Assembly (NCBI GenBank): GCA_947457395.1
Contig: CANGVA010000004.1
Location: forward strand, 62,001-126,000
From: Bacteroidota bacterium
GTDB lineage: Bacteria; Bacteroidota; Bacteroidia; UKL13-3
Length of the DNA stretch: 64,000 nucleotides
Reading direction: 5' to 3'
In this document: in pieces, positions 28,768 to 38,700 of the stretch
Layout: each line of letters starts with the position of its first letter
Position numbering within the stretch: the stretch's first letter is position 1
Position numbers and translations under genes: made by a program
The notes under the pieces: generated by a model
Databases searched by the model: none
Seen by the model: the letters and a program-made list of their open reading frames with translations, nothing else
What the model was told of the DNA's origin: nothing

Positions 28768-28962
28768 ATGATCTACATTAACGTTAAAGAAAACGAATCA
28801 CTAGACAAAGCGCTTAAGAAGTTTAAGAAGAAATTCGAAAAAACAGGCGTTGTTAAGGAACTGCGCGAACGCCAGTCTTTTACCAAACCTTGTATTAAGA
28901 AGCGCCAGCAGATCATCCGTGCTGCCTACAAGCTAAAAATGCAACAGGAATCCGGATCGTAA
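28768..28962 (+). CDS. rpsU: 30S ribosomal protein S21
   Basis: 64 residues, normal for bS21. It opens MIYINVKENESLDKALKKFK and has a basic C-terminal half (KPCIKKRQQIIRAAYKLK). The protein sits next to the anti-Shine-Dalgarno tail of 16S rRNA on the small-subunit platform. In Bacteroidota it helps to sequester that tail, in line with general absence of SD sequences. Only this gene has a perfect SD, as expected for self-regulation. Followed by a strong terminator. Confidence 0.97.
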   Translation: MIYINVKENESLDKALKKFKKKFEKTGVVKELRERQSFTKPCIKKRQQIIRAAYKLKMQQESGS

Positions 28963-28983
28963 GACAATTTTATATGAATAATT

Positions 28984-29016
28984 AACAGCCCCGAGTCAAT
29001 TCGGGGCTGTTTTGTT
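28984..29016 (+). terminator. intrinsic terminator of rpsU
   Basis: AACAGCCCCGA (28984-28994) pairs with TCGGGGCTGTT (29001-29011) over 11 bp with a 6-nt loop, followed by TTTGTTTTTT. A strong canonical terminator. Confidence 0.93.
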
Positions 29017-29064
29017 TTTTAAGGAAGATGTCATACCTTCGGTTAAGTTAATTGTGTAATAGGT

Positions 29065-29958
29065 ATGATGGAAGATAGCATTACTTCATTCATTCAGTAT
29101 TTAACGTTTGAAAAACATTTCTCAACACATACCATTAGTGCTTACAGAGTAGATTTAACGCAGTTCTCGCAATACATCCATCAGCAATACGAAATCACTC
29201 AACCGCGTTTTGTTAATCACCAGATGATAAGGAGTTGGTTGGTACAGTTAATGCATGATAAAGTTTCTGCACGCAGTACCAATCGAAAATTATCTTCACT
29301 CAAATCTTTTTACAGATTTTTGATGAAGGAGAAAGTTATTAGTAATAACCCTATATTAAAGGTTCAGCCTCCTAAAACAAGTAAACGCCTTCCTGTATTT
29401 GTAGAAGAGCAACACATGAATCGGTTGCTCGATCATGAACAAATTTACTTTGGTGATGATTTTGCCGGTAAACGCAACAAACTTATTTTGATACTTTTTT
29501 ACAGCACAGGTATACGTTTATCTGAATTAATTGGCTTATTGGAGGCTAATATTGACTTTAGCAGAGATACCCTTAAGGTGCTTGGTAAGCGAAACAAGGA
29601 ACGTATAGTGCCTATAACCGCAGAATTAAAGCAAGAGTTAACGAACTATTTGTACCTTAAAGCTGATACCGGAATTAGTAATGAGTTATTGTTTACTACA
29701 GAATCAGGAAAGAAATTGTATCCAAAACTGGTTTACAATGTGGTGAAAAAATACTTATCGCTAGTAACCTCCATTGAAAAAAGGAGCCCGCATGTATTGA
29801 GGCATACCTTTGCAACCCATCTGCTTAATAAAGGTGCCGACTTAAATGCAATAAAGGAGTTGCTTGGTCATGCCAATCTTGCTGCAACGCAGGTATATAC
29901 ACATAACAGCATTGAGCGTTTGAAGAATATTTATAAGAATAAACACCCACGAGCATAA
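29065..29958 (+). CDS. xerC: tyrosine recombinase, XerC-like
   Basis: 297 residues with the N-terminal SAM-like domain and complete catalytic set: R151 (GIRLSE), K175 (LGKRNKER), H243 and R246 (HVLRHTF), H269 (LGHAN) and nucleophile Y278 (VYTHN). Typical chromosomal Xer, the likely partner of the recombinase at 2220. Two ATGs stand in a row; the second (29068) is equally possible. A weak -7 box (TACCTTCG) is about 24 nt upstream. It is followed 80 bp later by the hibernation-factor gene, a pairing common in Bacteroidota. Confidence 0.9.
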   Translation: MMEDSITSFIQYLTFEKHFSTHTISAYRVDLTQFSQYIHQQYEITQPRFVNHQMIRSWLVQLMHDKVSARSTNRKLSSLKSFYRFLMKEKVISNNPILKVQPPKTSKRLPVFVEEQHMNRLLDHEQIYFGDDFAGKRNKLILILFYSTGIRLSELIGLLEANIDFSRDTLKVLGKRNKERIVPITAELKQELTNYLYLKADTGISNELLFTTESGKKLYPKLVYNVVKKYLSLVTSIEKRSPHVLRHTFATHLLNKGADLNAIKELLGHANLAATQVYTHNSIERLKNIYKNKHPRA

Positions 29959-30038
29959 GTCCTGCCTTCATTAATTAAAAATTAGCGGTAAACTTTCGGC
30001 AGGCATGGTTGACCGCAGCAAAATAAAACACAAGTAGT

Positions 30039-30353
30039 ATGAAAGTAGAAATCCAATCCATTCATTTCAAGGCAGACAGGAAGCTGCTAGAATTTGTAAG
30101 CAGAAAAATTGAGAAACTCCTTACGTTTTATGAAGGTATCCGAAGTGCTGAGGTTTTCCTTAGACTGGAGAATGATGCTGAGAAGGAAAATAAAGTGGTG
30201 GAAGTAAAAATAAATCTAAATGCCAATATTATTTTCGCAAAAGAGCAGAGCACAACATTTGAAGCCGCTACCGATATGGTATTAGATAAGCTGGTGGCAC
30301 AGGTTAGAAAATACAAGGAAAAACACCAAAGTAAATTGGTAGTTAACGCATAA
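30039..30353 (+). CDS. hpf: ribosome hibernation promoting factor, short form (HPF/RaiA-like)
   Basis: 104 residues. MKVEIQSIHFKADRKLLEFV and the C-terminal DMVLDKLVAQVRKYKEKHQ match the beta-alpha-beta-beta-beta-alpha fold of the YfiA/HPF family. It lacks the C-terminal dimerisation domain of long HPF. It binds the decoding channel of idle ribosomes in stationary phase. It precedes the tRNA-tuf region, with a terminator in between. Confidence 0.9.
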   Translation: MKVEIQSIHFKADRKLLEFVSRKIEKLLTFYEGIRSAEVFLRLENDAEKENKVVEVKINLNANIIFAKEQSTTFEAATDMVLDKLVAQVRKYKEKHQSKLVVNA

Positions 30354-30370
30354 GCAACTGATTTATAGTA

Positions 30371-30403
30371 AAAAATGCAGGTCAATATGTGATCTGCATT
30401 TTT
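30371..30403 (+). terminator. intrinsic terminator behind the hibernation-factor gene
   Basis: AAAAATGCAG (30371-30380) pairs with CTGCATTTTT (30394-30403), 10 bp; the 3' arm supplies the T-run. Because it is A/T-symmetric it could act in both directions. Confidence 0.8.
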
Positions 30404-30529
30404 CATGCAGTTCAATTTTTAATATTTTTATAAAAAAAGTTGAAAATCTCGGACAGATGCTGCACTTTTGCCGCACTGTTACGCATCCTACTCTTTAAAG
30501 CTTTTTTTAAATAAAAAGTTGCTTCCTAC

Positions 30530-30559
30530 TTGTAATCATCCTGCAAAACGCTACATTTG
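30530..30559 (+). promoter_or_regulatory. promoter of the tRNA-tuf operon
   Basis: TTG at 30530-30532, a 19-nt spacer and TACATTTG at 30552-30559 match the consensus. Transcription would start about 55 nt before tRNA-Thr. No rRNA-type upstream element is evident beyond AT-rich DNA at 30421-30520, where I see no gene. Confidence 0.7.
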
Positions 30560-30619
30560 CAGTCCTTTTTTCTAAAAGGTCTCATTTGTATTGTGTTCTT
30601 TGCAGATTAAAAACCATAT

Positions 30620-30692
30620 GCCACTTTAGCTCAGCTGGTAGAGCAACTGATTTGTAATCAGTAGGTCGCTGGTTCGATTCCGGCAAGTGGCT
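30620..30692 (+). tRNA. tRNA-Thr (UGU)
   Basis: Full cloverleaf: acceptor GCCACTT/AAGTGGC, D arm with AGCTCAGCTGGTAGAGC, anticodon stem ACTGA/TCAGT with loop TTTGTAA (anticodon TGT), and T arm GGTTCGATTCC. CCA is not encoded. First of four clustered tRNAs before tuf. Confidence 0.97.
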
Positions 30693-30710
30693 CACCTGTT
30701 TTCAGGCAAT

Positions 30711-30793
30711 GGGGAGATACCAAAGTGGCCAACTGGGACGGACTGTAAATCCGTTGTCTTACGACTTCGAAGGTTCGAATCCTTCTCTCCCCA
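30711..30793 (+). tRNA. tRNA-Tyr (GUA)
   Basis: Acceptor GGGGAGA/TCTCCCC, anticodon stem ACGGA/TCCGT with loop CTGTAAA (anticodon GTA), long class II variable arm (GTCTTACGAC) and T arm AAGGTTCGAATCCTT. CCA is not encoded. Confidence 0.97.
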
Positions 30794-30824
30794 CTCAGCT
30801 AAACAAAAAAGCGGGAGTAGCTCA

Positions 30825-30856
30825 TCCCGATGCCGATTCACATCGGCTAATCGGGA
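30825..30856 (+). repeat. palindromic insert in tRNA-Gly D-loop, copy 1
   Basis: 13-bp imperfect hairpin: TCCCGAT-GCCGAT, loop TCAC, ATCGGC-TA-ATCGGGA, with a TA bulge. The outer TCCCGAT/ATCGGGA arms resemble short palindromic (REP-like) repeats known from Bacteroidota intergenic regions, an impression from memory that needs a genome search. Confidence 0.7.
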
Positions 30857-30928
30857 GGTAGAGCGACAACAACAGAAAAATAATTTTTTTGTTGGCATGA
30901 AGGTTAAAAAATAAGCGGGAGTAGCTCA

Positions 30929-30960
30929 TCCCGATGCCGATTCACATCGGCTAATCGGGA
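30929..30960 (+). repeat. palindromic insert in tRNA-Gly D-loop, copy 2
   Basis: Exact second copy of the 32-nt palindrome at 30825-30856, at the same place in the second 104-bp repeat. The intact tRNA-Gly that follows has only GTT at this position. Confidence 0.7.
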
Positions 30961-31018
30961 GGTAGAGCGACAACAACAGAAAAATAATTTTTTTGTTGGC
31001 ATGAAGGTTAAAAAATAA

Positions 31019-31091
31019 GCGGGAGTAGCTCAGTTGGTAGAGCGACAGCCTTCCAAGCTGTAGGTCGCGGGTTCGAGCCTCGTCTCCCGCT
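31019..31091 (+). tRNA. tRNA-Gly (UCC)
   Basis: Complete cloverleaf: acceptor GCGGGAG/CTCCCGC, D arm AGCTCAGTTGGTAGAGC, anticodon stem ACAGC/GCTGT with loop CTTCCAA (anticodon TCC), and T arm GCGGGTTCGAGCCTCGT. The only functional copy next to the two broken 5' copies. Confidence 0.97.
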
Positions 31092-31097
31092 CAAGCC

Positions 31098-31157
31098 AAG
31101 CCCGATTGGTCAATGATTGAAAAATCAGTGACCTTTTGGAGTTGCTGGATTGGGCTT
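31098..31157 (+). other. long hairpin in the spacer between tRNA-Gly and tRNA-Thr
   Basis: AAGCCCGAT (31098-31106) pairs with ATTGGGCTT (31149-31157), and GGTCA (31108-31112) with TGACC (31129-31133). It has no T-run, so it is more likely a processing or spacing structure of the polycistronic tRNA precursor than a terminator. Confidence 0.5.
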
Positions 31158-31161
31158 ACCA

Positions 31162-31233
<72 letters not shown>

Positions 31234-31323
31234 CAAAGAGATAATGAATAGATTGTTCAGTTTTTAATGGGAACAATAAACAGAACAGAAACTTTAAACT
31301 TTAAAATATAACAAACTAAAATT

Positions 31324-32511
<1,188 letters not shown>

Positions 32512-32533
32512 TTATCTGTAAATCAGGTGCTGA

Positions 32534-32562
32534 ATGTTGGGTAGCTCATTGCTATCCAACAT
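32534..32562 (+). terminator. hairpin between tuf and tRNA-Trp
   Basis: ATGTTGGGTAGC (32534-32545) pairs with GCTATCCAACAT (32551-32562) over 12 bp with one G-U pair; loop TCATT. It is followed by TTTGG, a weak T-run, so it could be a partial terminator or an RNase processing site ahead of the tRNA. Confidence 0.55.
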
Positions 32563-32574
32563 TTGGCATCAATA

Positions 32575-32645
32575 AGGAGTGTAGTTCAAGGGTAGAATAG
32601 CGGTCTCCAAAACCGTTGATGGGAGTTCGAATCTCTCCACTCCTG
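32575..32645 (+). tRNA. tRNA-Trp (CCA)
   Basis: Acceptor AGGAGTG/CACTCCT, anticodon stem GCGGT/ACCGT with loop CTCCAAA (anticodon CCA), and T arm GGAGTTCGAATCTCT. Located between tuf and secE as in most Bacteroidota. Confidence 0.97.
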
Positions 32646-32683
32646 CTAAACAAAAACGTTTCAACGTTCAAGCTTAAACAAAT

Positions 32684-32878
32684 ATGGAAAAGCTAAAGGA
32701 ATATTTAAAAATGTCTACCGATGAATTGGTAAACAAGGTATCATGGCCAACATGGGAAGACTTGCAGGAAAGCACCATCATCGTGATGATTGCATCCCTG
32801 CTCATTGCATTGCTCATCGGTGTTATTGATATCATGAGCAGCAGTGCACTCGGATTCTTTTATCAGATTTTCCAATAA
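32684..32878 (+). CDS. secE: preprotein translocase subunit SecE
   Basis: 64 residues, the short single-helix SecE. The amphipathic N-terminal helix with ELVNKVSWPTWEDLQESTII is the conserved SecE signature, followed by one membrane segment (VMIASLLIALLIGVIDIM). It clamps SecY in the inner membrane. It precedes nusG by 14 bp, in the universal secE-nusG order. Confidence 0.95.
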   Translation: MEKLKEYLKMSTDELVNKVSWPTWEDLQESTIIVMIASLLIALLIGVIDIMSSSALGFFYQIFQ

Positions 32879-32892
32879 GCAAACCGTAAATA

Positions 32893-33450
32893 ATGGAAAC
32901 GATGACACAACAGGATCAATATAAATGGTACGTAGTACGTGCAGTAACCGGACAAGAAAAGAAGGTTAAAGCGCAAATTGAGTCTGAACTCGATAGGGCA
33001 GGACTGCGAGCTCAAATACCTCAGATACTGATTCCAACTGAGAAAGTTTACCAGATTAAAAATGGCAAAAAAACCTCTAAGGAAAAAAATTATTTCCCAG
33101 GATATATTCTGATACAAGGAGAACTAACCGGAGAGGTACCACACATTATTGAATCGGTGAATGGTGTAGTAGGATTTTTAGGTGGTAAATCAACACCAAC
33201 TCCACTTCGTCAGGCCGAAGTTAATAGAATTTTAGGTACGGTAGATGAGATGTCAGAACAGGGCGAATTAATGGCTGAACCATTCATCATCAATGAATCT
33301 GTGAAGGTAATTGACGGACCATTCAGTGGATTTAGTGGAGTTATAGAAGAAGTAATGGAGGACAAGAAAAAGTTAAAGGTGATGGTGAAGATATTTGGAA
33401 GAAGAACACCGCTTGAACTCAACTTTGTGCAAGTAGAAAAAGAAAGTTAA
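32893..33450 (+). CDS. nusG: transcription termination/antitermination factor NusG
   Basis: 185 residues. The NGN domain opens with [15 protein letters not shown], and the C-terminal KOW motif reads [14 protein letters not shown]. An insertion-like [14 protein letters not shown] precedes KOW. It couples RNA polymerase to S10 of the leading ribosome and to Rho. ATG 32893 is used; a second ATG three codons later is possible. It leads the ribosomal protein genes by 11 bp. Confidence 0.97.
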   Translation: METMTQQDQYKWYVVRAVTGQEKKVKAQIESELDRAGLRAQIPQILIPTEKVYQIKNGKKTSKEKNYFPGYILIQGELTGEVPHIIESVNGVVGFLGGKSTPTPLRQAEVNRILGTVDEMSEQGELMAEPFIINESVKVIDGPFSGFSGVIEEVMEDKKKLKVMVKIFGRRTPLELNFVQVEKES

Positions 33451-33461
33451 TAATTAATACA

Positions 33462-33911
33462 ATGGCTAAAGAACTAACAGGATTTATTAAACTCCAAATC
33501 AAAGGTGGCGCAGCCAACCCTGCACCTCCAATTGGTCCCGCCCTTGGTTCAAAGGGTGTAAACATCATGGAGTTTTGCAAGCAATTTAATGCCCGCACGC
33601 AAGAGAAGGCTGGCAAAGTATTGCCGGTAGTGATTTCGGTATACAGTGATAAGTCTTTCGACTTCGTAATCAAAACACCTCCGGTTGCTGCGCAATTGCT
33701 TGAAGTTACCAAATTGCAGAAAGGTTCTGCAGAATCCAATCGTAAAAAAGCCGGTTCAGTGAATTGGGATCAAATCAGAAAAATAGCTGAAGAAAAAATG
33801 CAGGATATGAACTGCTTTAAAGTTGAGTCTGCTATGAAAATGGTTGCAGGAACCGCAAGAAGTATGGGCATCAATGTAACAGGTGAAGCCCCGTTTGAAG
33901 TTAAAAAGTAA
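33462..33911 (+). CDS. rplK: 50S ribosomal protein L11
   Basis: 149 residues. The N-terminal [20 protein letters not shown] holds the proline-rich thiostrepton/release-factor face, and the C-terminal GTARSMGI binds the 23S GTPase-associated centre. Spaced 13 bp before rplA. Confidence 0.98.
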   Translation: MAKELTGFIKLQIKGGAANPAPPIGPALGSKGVNIMEFCKQFNARTQEKAGKVLPVVISVYSDKSFDFVIKTPPVAAQLLEVTKLQKGSAESNRKKAGSVNWDQIRKIAEEKMQDMNCFKVESAMKMVAGTARSMGINVTGEAPFEVKK

Positions 33912-33924
33912 AAAGTAATTAGCA

Positions 33925-34623
33925 ATGGCCAAAATATCTAAAAAAAGAAAAGAGGCACTTAAAAAGGTAGATGCATCTAAGCAATATGCCTTAACTGAAG
34001 CTTCAAAACTGGTGAAAGACATTTCTTACACCAAGTTTGATTCATCAGTTGATATCGACATCCGCCTGGGTGTTGATCCTAAGAAAGCCAATCAAATGGT
34101 TCGTGGTGTGGTATCGTTACCCCACGGAACAGGAAAATCAGTTCGTGTATTAGCACTTGTTACTCCAGACAAAGAAGCCGAAGCAAAAGAAGCCGGAGCT
34201 GATTTTGTTGGTTTGGATGAATTCATTCAAAAAATTGAGCAAGGTTGGACCGATATTGATATAATCGTTACTCAGCCAAACGTAATGGCTAAACTTGGTA
34301 AACTTGGTAAAATTCTTGGGCCACGTAACCTTATGCCAAATCCTAAATCAGGCACCGTTTCTACCGAAATAGGTAAAGTGGTTAAAGAAGTTAAAGCAGG
34401 TAAAATTGATTTTAAGGTAGATAAAGAGGGAGCCATCCATACCTCCATAGGTAAAGCATCTTTTGCACCTGAAAAGCTTTATGACAATGCGCTTGAGCTC
34501 ATACAAACAATTGTTAAACTTAAACCATCATCGGCAAAAGGTACGTATCTCAAAGGTGTTAGTATTTCCAGCACAATGAGTCCGGGTATTGCTGTAGATA
34601 CAAAATCTATCCCCGGTATTTAA
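33925..34623 (+). CDS. rplA: 50S ribosomal protein L1
   Basis: 232 residues. [20 protein letters not shown] and [15 protein letters not shown] are diagnostic of uL1, the protein of the E-site stalk. In other bacteria L1 represses its own mRNA. No L1-site hairpin mimic was worked out here. 12 bp before rplJ. Confidence 0.98.
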   Translation: MAKISKKRKEALKKVDASKQYALTEASKLVKDISYTKFDSSVDIDIRLGVDPKKANQMVRGVVSLPHGTGKSVRVLALVTPDKEAEAKEAGADFVGLDEFIQKIEQGWTDIDIIVTQPNVMAKLGKLGKILGPRNLMPNPKSGTVSTEIGKVVKEVKAGKIDFKVDKEGAIHTSIGKASFAPEKLYDNALELIQTIVKLKPSSAKGTYLKGVSISSTMSPGIAVDTKSIPGI

Positions 34624-34635
34624 TTCTGATCAGTT

Positions 34636-35157
34636 ATGAAAAAAGAACAAAAAGGTGAAATCATAGAACAACTCACGCAGAAGCTGAATGAGTTTAAATA
34701 CATCTATCTAACTGATGTATCATCTTTAAATGCGCAAAAGACAAGTGATCTGCGAAGGGCATTTTTTAAAGATGGAATAGAAATGGAAGTGGCTAAAAAC
34801 ACTTTGATTGAAAAAGCAATTCAACGCACCGATAAAGATTTCGGAGCCTTGGTTGACACACTTAAAGGCAATACAGCATTACTATTTGCCCAAGACAGCA
34901 AGAGTGCAGCAAAAATTATTAAGGAATTCAGAAAAGATGGAAAGAAGCCTGAACTGAAGGGCGCTTATATCGATACTGATATCTTTATCGGAGACGATCA
35001 GCTAGATTCACTCATTGCACTCAAGAGCAAAAACGAGCTTATTGGCGAAATCATTGGATTATTACAATCACCGGCCCAAAATGTTATTTCTGCTTTGCAA
35101 AGCAGCAAAGGCAAACTGGCAGGTATTGTTAAAACATTATCCGAAAGACCGGAATAA
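34636..35157 (+). CDS. rplJ: 50S ribosomal protein L10
   Basis: 173 residues. YIYLTDVSSLNAQKTSDLRR and EMEVAKNTLIEKAIQ match uL10. Its C-terminal helix (NVISALQSSKGKLAGIVKTL) carries the L7/L12 dimers of the ribosomal stalk. It precedes rplL by 60 bp. Confidence 0.97.
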   Translation: MKKEQKGEIIEQLTQKLNEFKYIYLTDVSSLNAQKTSDLRRAFFKDGIEMEVAKNTLIEKAIQRTDKDFGALVDTLKGNTALLFAQDSKSAAKIIKEFRKDGKKPELKGAYIDTDIFIGDDQLDSLIALKSKNELIGEIIGLLQSPAQNVISALQSSKGKLAGIVKTLSERPE

Positions 35158-35217
35158 CTTAAATTCTCAAAACAATAAAATTCAACAACAATTAATAACA
35201 ATTAAATTTTAACTAAA

Positions 35218-35598
35218 ATGGCAGATTTAAAAGCGTTTGCTGAACAGTTGGTAAACTTGTCAGTAAAAGAAGTAAACGAGTTAGCAACAATCCTTAAAGA
35301 CGAGTATGGTATCGAGCCTGCTGCTGCTGCAGTGGCCGTTGCTGCTCCTGCTGCTGGTGGCGGTGCTGCTGCACCTGCTGCAGAAAAATCAACTTTTGAC
35401 GTAATTTTGAAAAGCGCTGGTGCTGCAAAATTAAACGTAGTAAAAGTTGTGAAAGATCTAACCGGACTTGGTTTGAAAGAAGCCAAAGAACTGGTAGATG
35501 GCGCTCCAAAACCTATTAAAGAAGGTGTGGACAAAGCCACTGCTGAAGATCTGAAGGCTAAGCTTACCGAAGCCGGAGCTGAGGTTGAACTTAAGTAA
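35218..35598 (+). CDS. rplL: 50S ribosomal protein L7/L12
   Basis: 126 residues. An N-terminal dimerisation helix pair is followed by an Ala/Gly-rich hinge ([20 protein letters not shown]) and the factor-binding C-terminal domain ([34 protein letters not shown]). It recruits translational GTPases. It is followed by a perfect inverted repeat before rpoB. Confidence 0.98.
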   Translation: MADLKAFAEQLVNLSVKEVNELATILKDEYGIEPAAAAVAVAAPAAGGGAAAPAAEKSTFDVILKSAGAAKLNVVKVVKDLTGLGLKEAKELVDGAPKPIKEGVDKATAEDLKAKLTEAGAEVELK

Positions 35599-35620
35599 TT
35601 GGTTCTCAGCTTATCTTTTT

Positions 35621-35660
35621 AATTTGACCCCGGCCAAGGCCGAGGGTCAAATTTCTATTT
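35621..35660 (+). terminator. attenuator-like hairpin between rplL and rpoB
   Basis: AATTTGACCC (35621-35630) pairs perfectly with GGGTCAAATT (35644-35653), with an inner CGGC/GCCG stem, followed by TCTATTTT. It occupies the place where E. coli has its rplL-rpoB partial terminator, and probably lowers rpoBC expression relative to the ribosomal proteins. Confidence 0.75.
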
Positions 35661-35705
35661 TATAGGATTGATATATATTTTAGTCAGTTTTAAACCAATA
35701 ATCCC

Positions 35706-38700
35706 TTGGCTAATAAACAAATAAACGCAGGTGAAAGAATTAATTTCACCTCAGTAAAAAAAGTAATCGATTATCCTGATTTTCTGGATGTACAATTAGA
35801 GTCTTTCCGTGAGTTCTTTCAGTTAGATACAACTTCTGAAAGCCGCGCAAACGAAGGGCTTTTTAAAGTGTTTCAGGAAAATTTTCCGATAACCGATACA
35901 CGCAATATTTTCGTACTCGAGTTTCTCGATTACTTTGTTGATCCGCCTCGCTACTCTATTGAAGAGTGCATTGAAAGAGGTCTTACCTACAGCGTTCCGC
36001 TTAAAGCTAAGCTGCGTTTGTCTTGTAACGACCCCGAGCATGAGGATTTTCAAACAATCGTTCAGGATGTGTACTTAGGTACTATTCCTTACATGACCCC
36101 CAGCGGAACGTTTGTAATTAACGGAGCTGAGCGTGTCATCGTATCTCAGTTGCACCGTTCTCCCGGTGTGTTTTTCGGTCAGTCATATCATACCAACGGT
36201 ACCAAATTATACTCAGCCCGTGTTATTCCTTTCAAAGGTTCATGGATTGAGTTTGCAACCGATGTAAACAATGTAATGTACGCTTACATCGACCGTAAGA
36301 AAAAGTTCCCTGTAACTACATTGCTTCGCGCAATAGGTTATGAAACAGATAAGGAAATCCTAAACCTGTTTGACCTTGCTGAAGAAATAAAAGTTAGCAA
36401 ATCAGGTTTGAAAAAAGTTTTGGGACGTAAACTAGCTGCCCGTGTACTTAAAACCTGGGTAGAAGACTTTGTGGATGAGGATACTGGTGAGGTAGTATCT
36501 ATTGAGCGTAATGAGGTAATCATTGAGCGTGATACCATTCTTGAAGATGACCATATTGATCAAATTGTTGATGCAGATGTTAAGACCATCCTGCTTCACA
36601 AAAATGAATCAAGCCACAATGATTTTGCAATTATCTTAAATACACTCCAAAAAGATACGGCAAACAGCGGTAAAGAGGCACATGAGCATATTTACCGTCA
36701 GTTACGTAATGCAGATCCACCGGACGAGGAAACCGCCCGTGGTGTAATTGATAAATTATTCTTCTCAGATAAGCGCTATGATTTAGGAGAAGTGGGCCGT
36801 TACCGCATCAATCGCAAATTGGAACGTACCACCTCCAGCGAGGTGCGTGTGTTAACCAAAGATGACATTGTTGCCATTATAAAATATCTCATCGAGTTAT
36901 CTAATTCTCGTGCAGATGTTGATGATATTGACCACTTGTCTAACAGACGTGTGCGCACAGTTGGTGAGCAATTGTATTCTCAATTTGGTGTAGGTTTGGC
37001 TCGTATGGCGCGTACCATCCGCGAGCGTATGAACATACGCGACAACGAGGTGTTTACGCCTACAGACCTTATCAATGCAAAAACACTATCTTCAGTAATC
37101 AATTCGTTTTTTGGAACCAACCAGTTATCTCAGTTCATGGATCAAACAAATCCATTGGCAGAAATAACCCATAAACGAAGAATGAGTGCCCTTGGTCCGG
37201 GTGGTTTAAGTCGTGATCGTGCCGGATTTGAGGTGCGTGACGTTCATTATACCCACTATGGCCGTTTGTGTACCATTGAAACGCCAGAGGGTCCTAATAT
37301 CGGTTTGATTTCTTCATTGTGTGTTCATGCTAAAATTAATGGCATGGGCTTTATTGAAACACCTTATTTAAAAGTTACCAATGGAAAAGTAATGGTGAAC
37401 GAACCTGTTACTTACCTGAGTGCTGAAGACGAAGATGGAAAAACCATTGCCCAGTCTGATGCTGCTTATGATGATAAAGGTAACTTCAAAGAAGATCGTA
37501 TAAAAGCACGTTATGAAGGTGACTTCCCGATGCTTGAACCTGAGAAACTTGATTTCATGGATATTGCACCAAATCAGATTGTATCTATTGCAGCTTCTAT
37601 GATTCCATTCCTTGAGCATAACGATGCAAACCGAGCGCTCATGGGTTCAAACATGCAGCGTCAGGCAGTTCCTTTACTGCGTCCGCAAGCTCCAATCGTT
37701 GGAACCGGACTGGAAGGGCGCGTAGCACGCGACTCACGTACGCTGATTGTGGCTGAAGGGAAAGGAATAGTTGAATATGTCGATGCCAATGAAATCAGGG
37801 TGCGTTATGAGCAATCTGAAACCGAAAAACTAATCAATTTTGGTAACGATTCTAAATCATATAAACTCATTAAATTCCGCAGAACTAACCAAAACACCTG
37901 TATCAATCTTAAGCCAATTGTTCGCAAAGGTGATCGAGTAGAGAAAGGGCAAGTTCTTTGCGAAGGTTATGCAACAGAAGGAGGTGAATTGGCGCTTGGT
38001 CGTAACCTGAAAGTAGCATTCATGCCTTGGCAGGGATTTAACTTTGAGGATGCGATTGTTATTTCAGAGCGTGTTGTGAAGGAAGATATCTTTACATCTA
38101 TTCACGTAACGGAGTTTGAACTGGAAGTTCGTGATACCAAGCGTGGTGAAGAGGAGCTGACCAATGATATTCCAAATGTAAGCGAAGAAGCTACTAAAAA
38201 TTTGGATGAAAATGGGTTAATACGCGTTGGATGTGAGGTAAGCGAAGGTGATATCCTGATAGGTAAGATTACACCAAAAGGAGAAACTGAACCTTCACCG
38301 GAGGAGAAATTGCTTCGCGCTATTTTTGGTGATAAAGCAGGCGATGTGAAAGATGCATCACTTAAGGCGCCACCATCATCTACAGGTGTAGTAATTGATA
38401 AAAAACTCTTCTCAAGAGCTAAGAAAGAAAAACTTTCTAAGCAGGAGGAGAAGGCAAGGGTATCAAAGTTGCAGGATGAGCATGAAAAGCAGGTAAAGGA
38501 AATTAAAGCCACTCTTGTTGAAAAACTATTTTCTGTATTATCCGGTAAAACTTCTCAAGGTGTGTTTAACGTATACAACGAAGAACTGATTCCTAAAGGA
38601 ACCAAATTCACCATGAAGAACCTGAATGATATTGATTATACACATATCAATGCTAACAACTGGACAACTGATTCAGAAAAAAATGAATTGGTTCGTTATA

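Larger units (their letters stand above)
30811..31018 (+). repeat. two identical 104-bp tandem repeats built on the 5' half of tRNA-Gly
   Basis: Copies at 30811-30914 and 30915-31018 are identical. Each begins with the first 14 nt of the tRNA-Gly gene that follows (GCGGGAGTAGCTCA). It then carries a 32-nt palindromic insert (TCCCGAT ... ATCGGGA, with inner GCCGAT/ATCGGC) in place of the GTT of the D-loop. It resumes with tRNA sequence GGTAGAGCGACA and breaks off where the anticodon stem should continue. An 11-bp A/T hairpin (CAACAGAAAAA / TTTTTTTGTTG) and a 20-nt tail complete the unit. The copies lack anticodon, T arm and 3' acceptor, so they cannot be tRNAs. They are transcribed inside the tRNA operon. 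Confidence 0.9.

Noticed and set aside
30687-30914. ORFs on both strands across the tRNA-Tyr and repeat region
   Set aside because: They are translations of tRNA genes and the tRNA-derived repeat.
30811-31018. CRISPR-like array
   Set aside because: Only two units, directly adjacent without spacers, and derived from tRNA-Gly.
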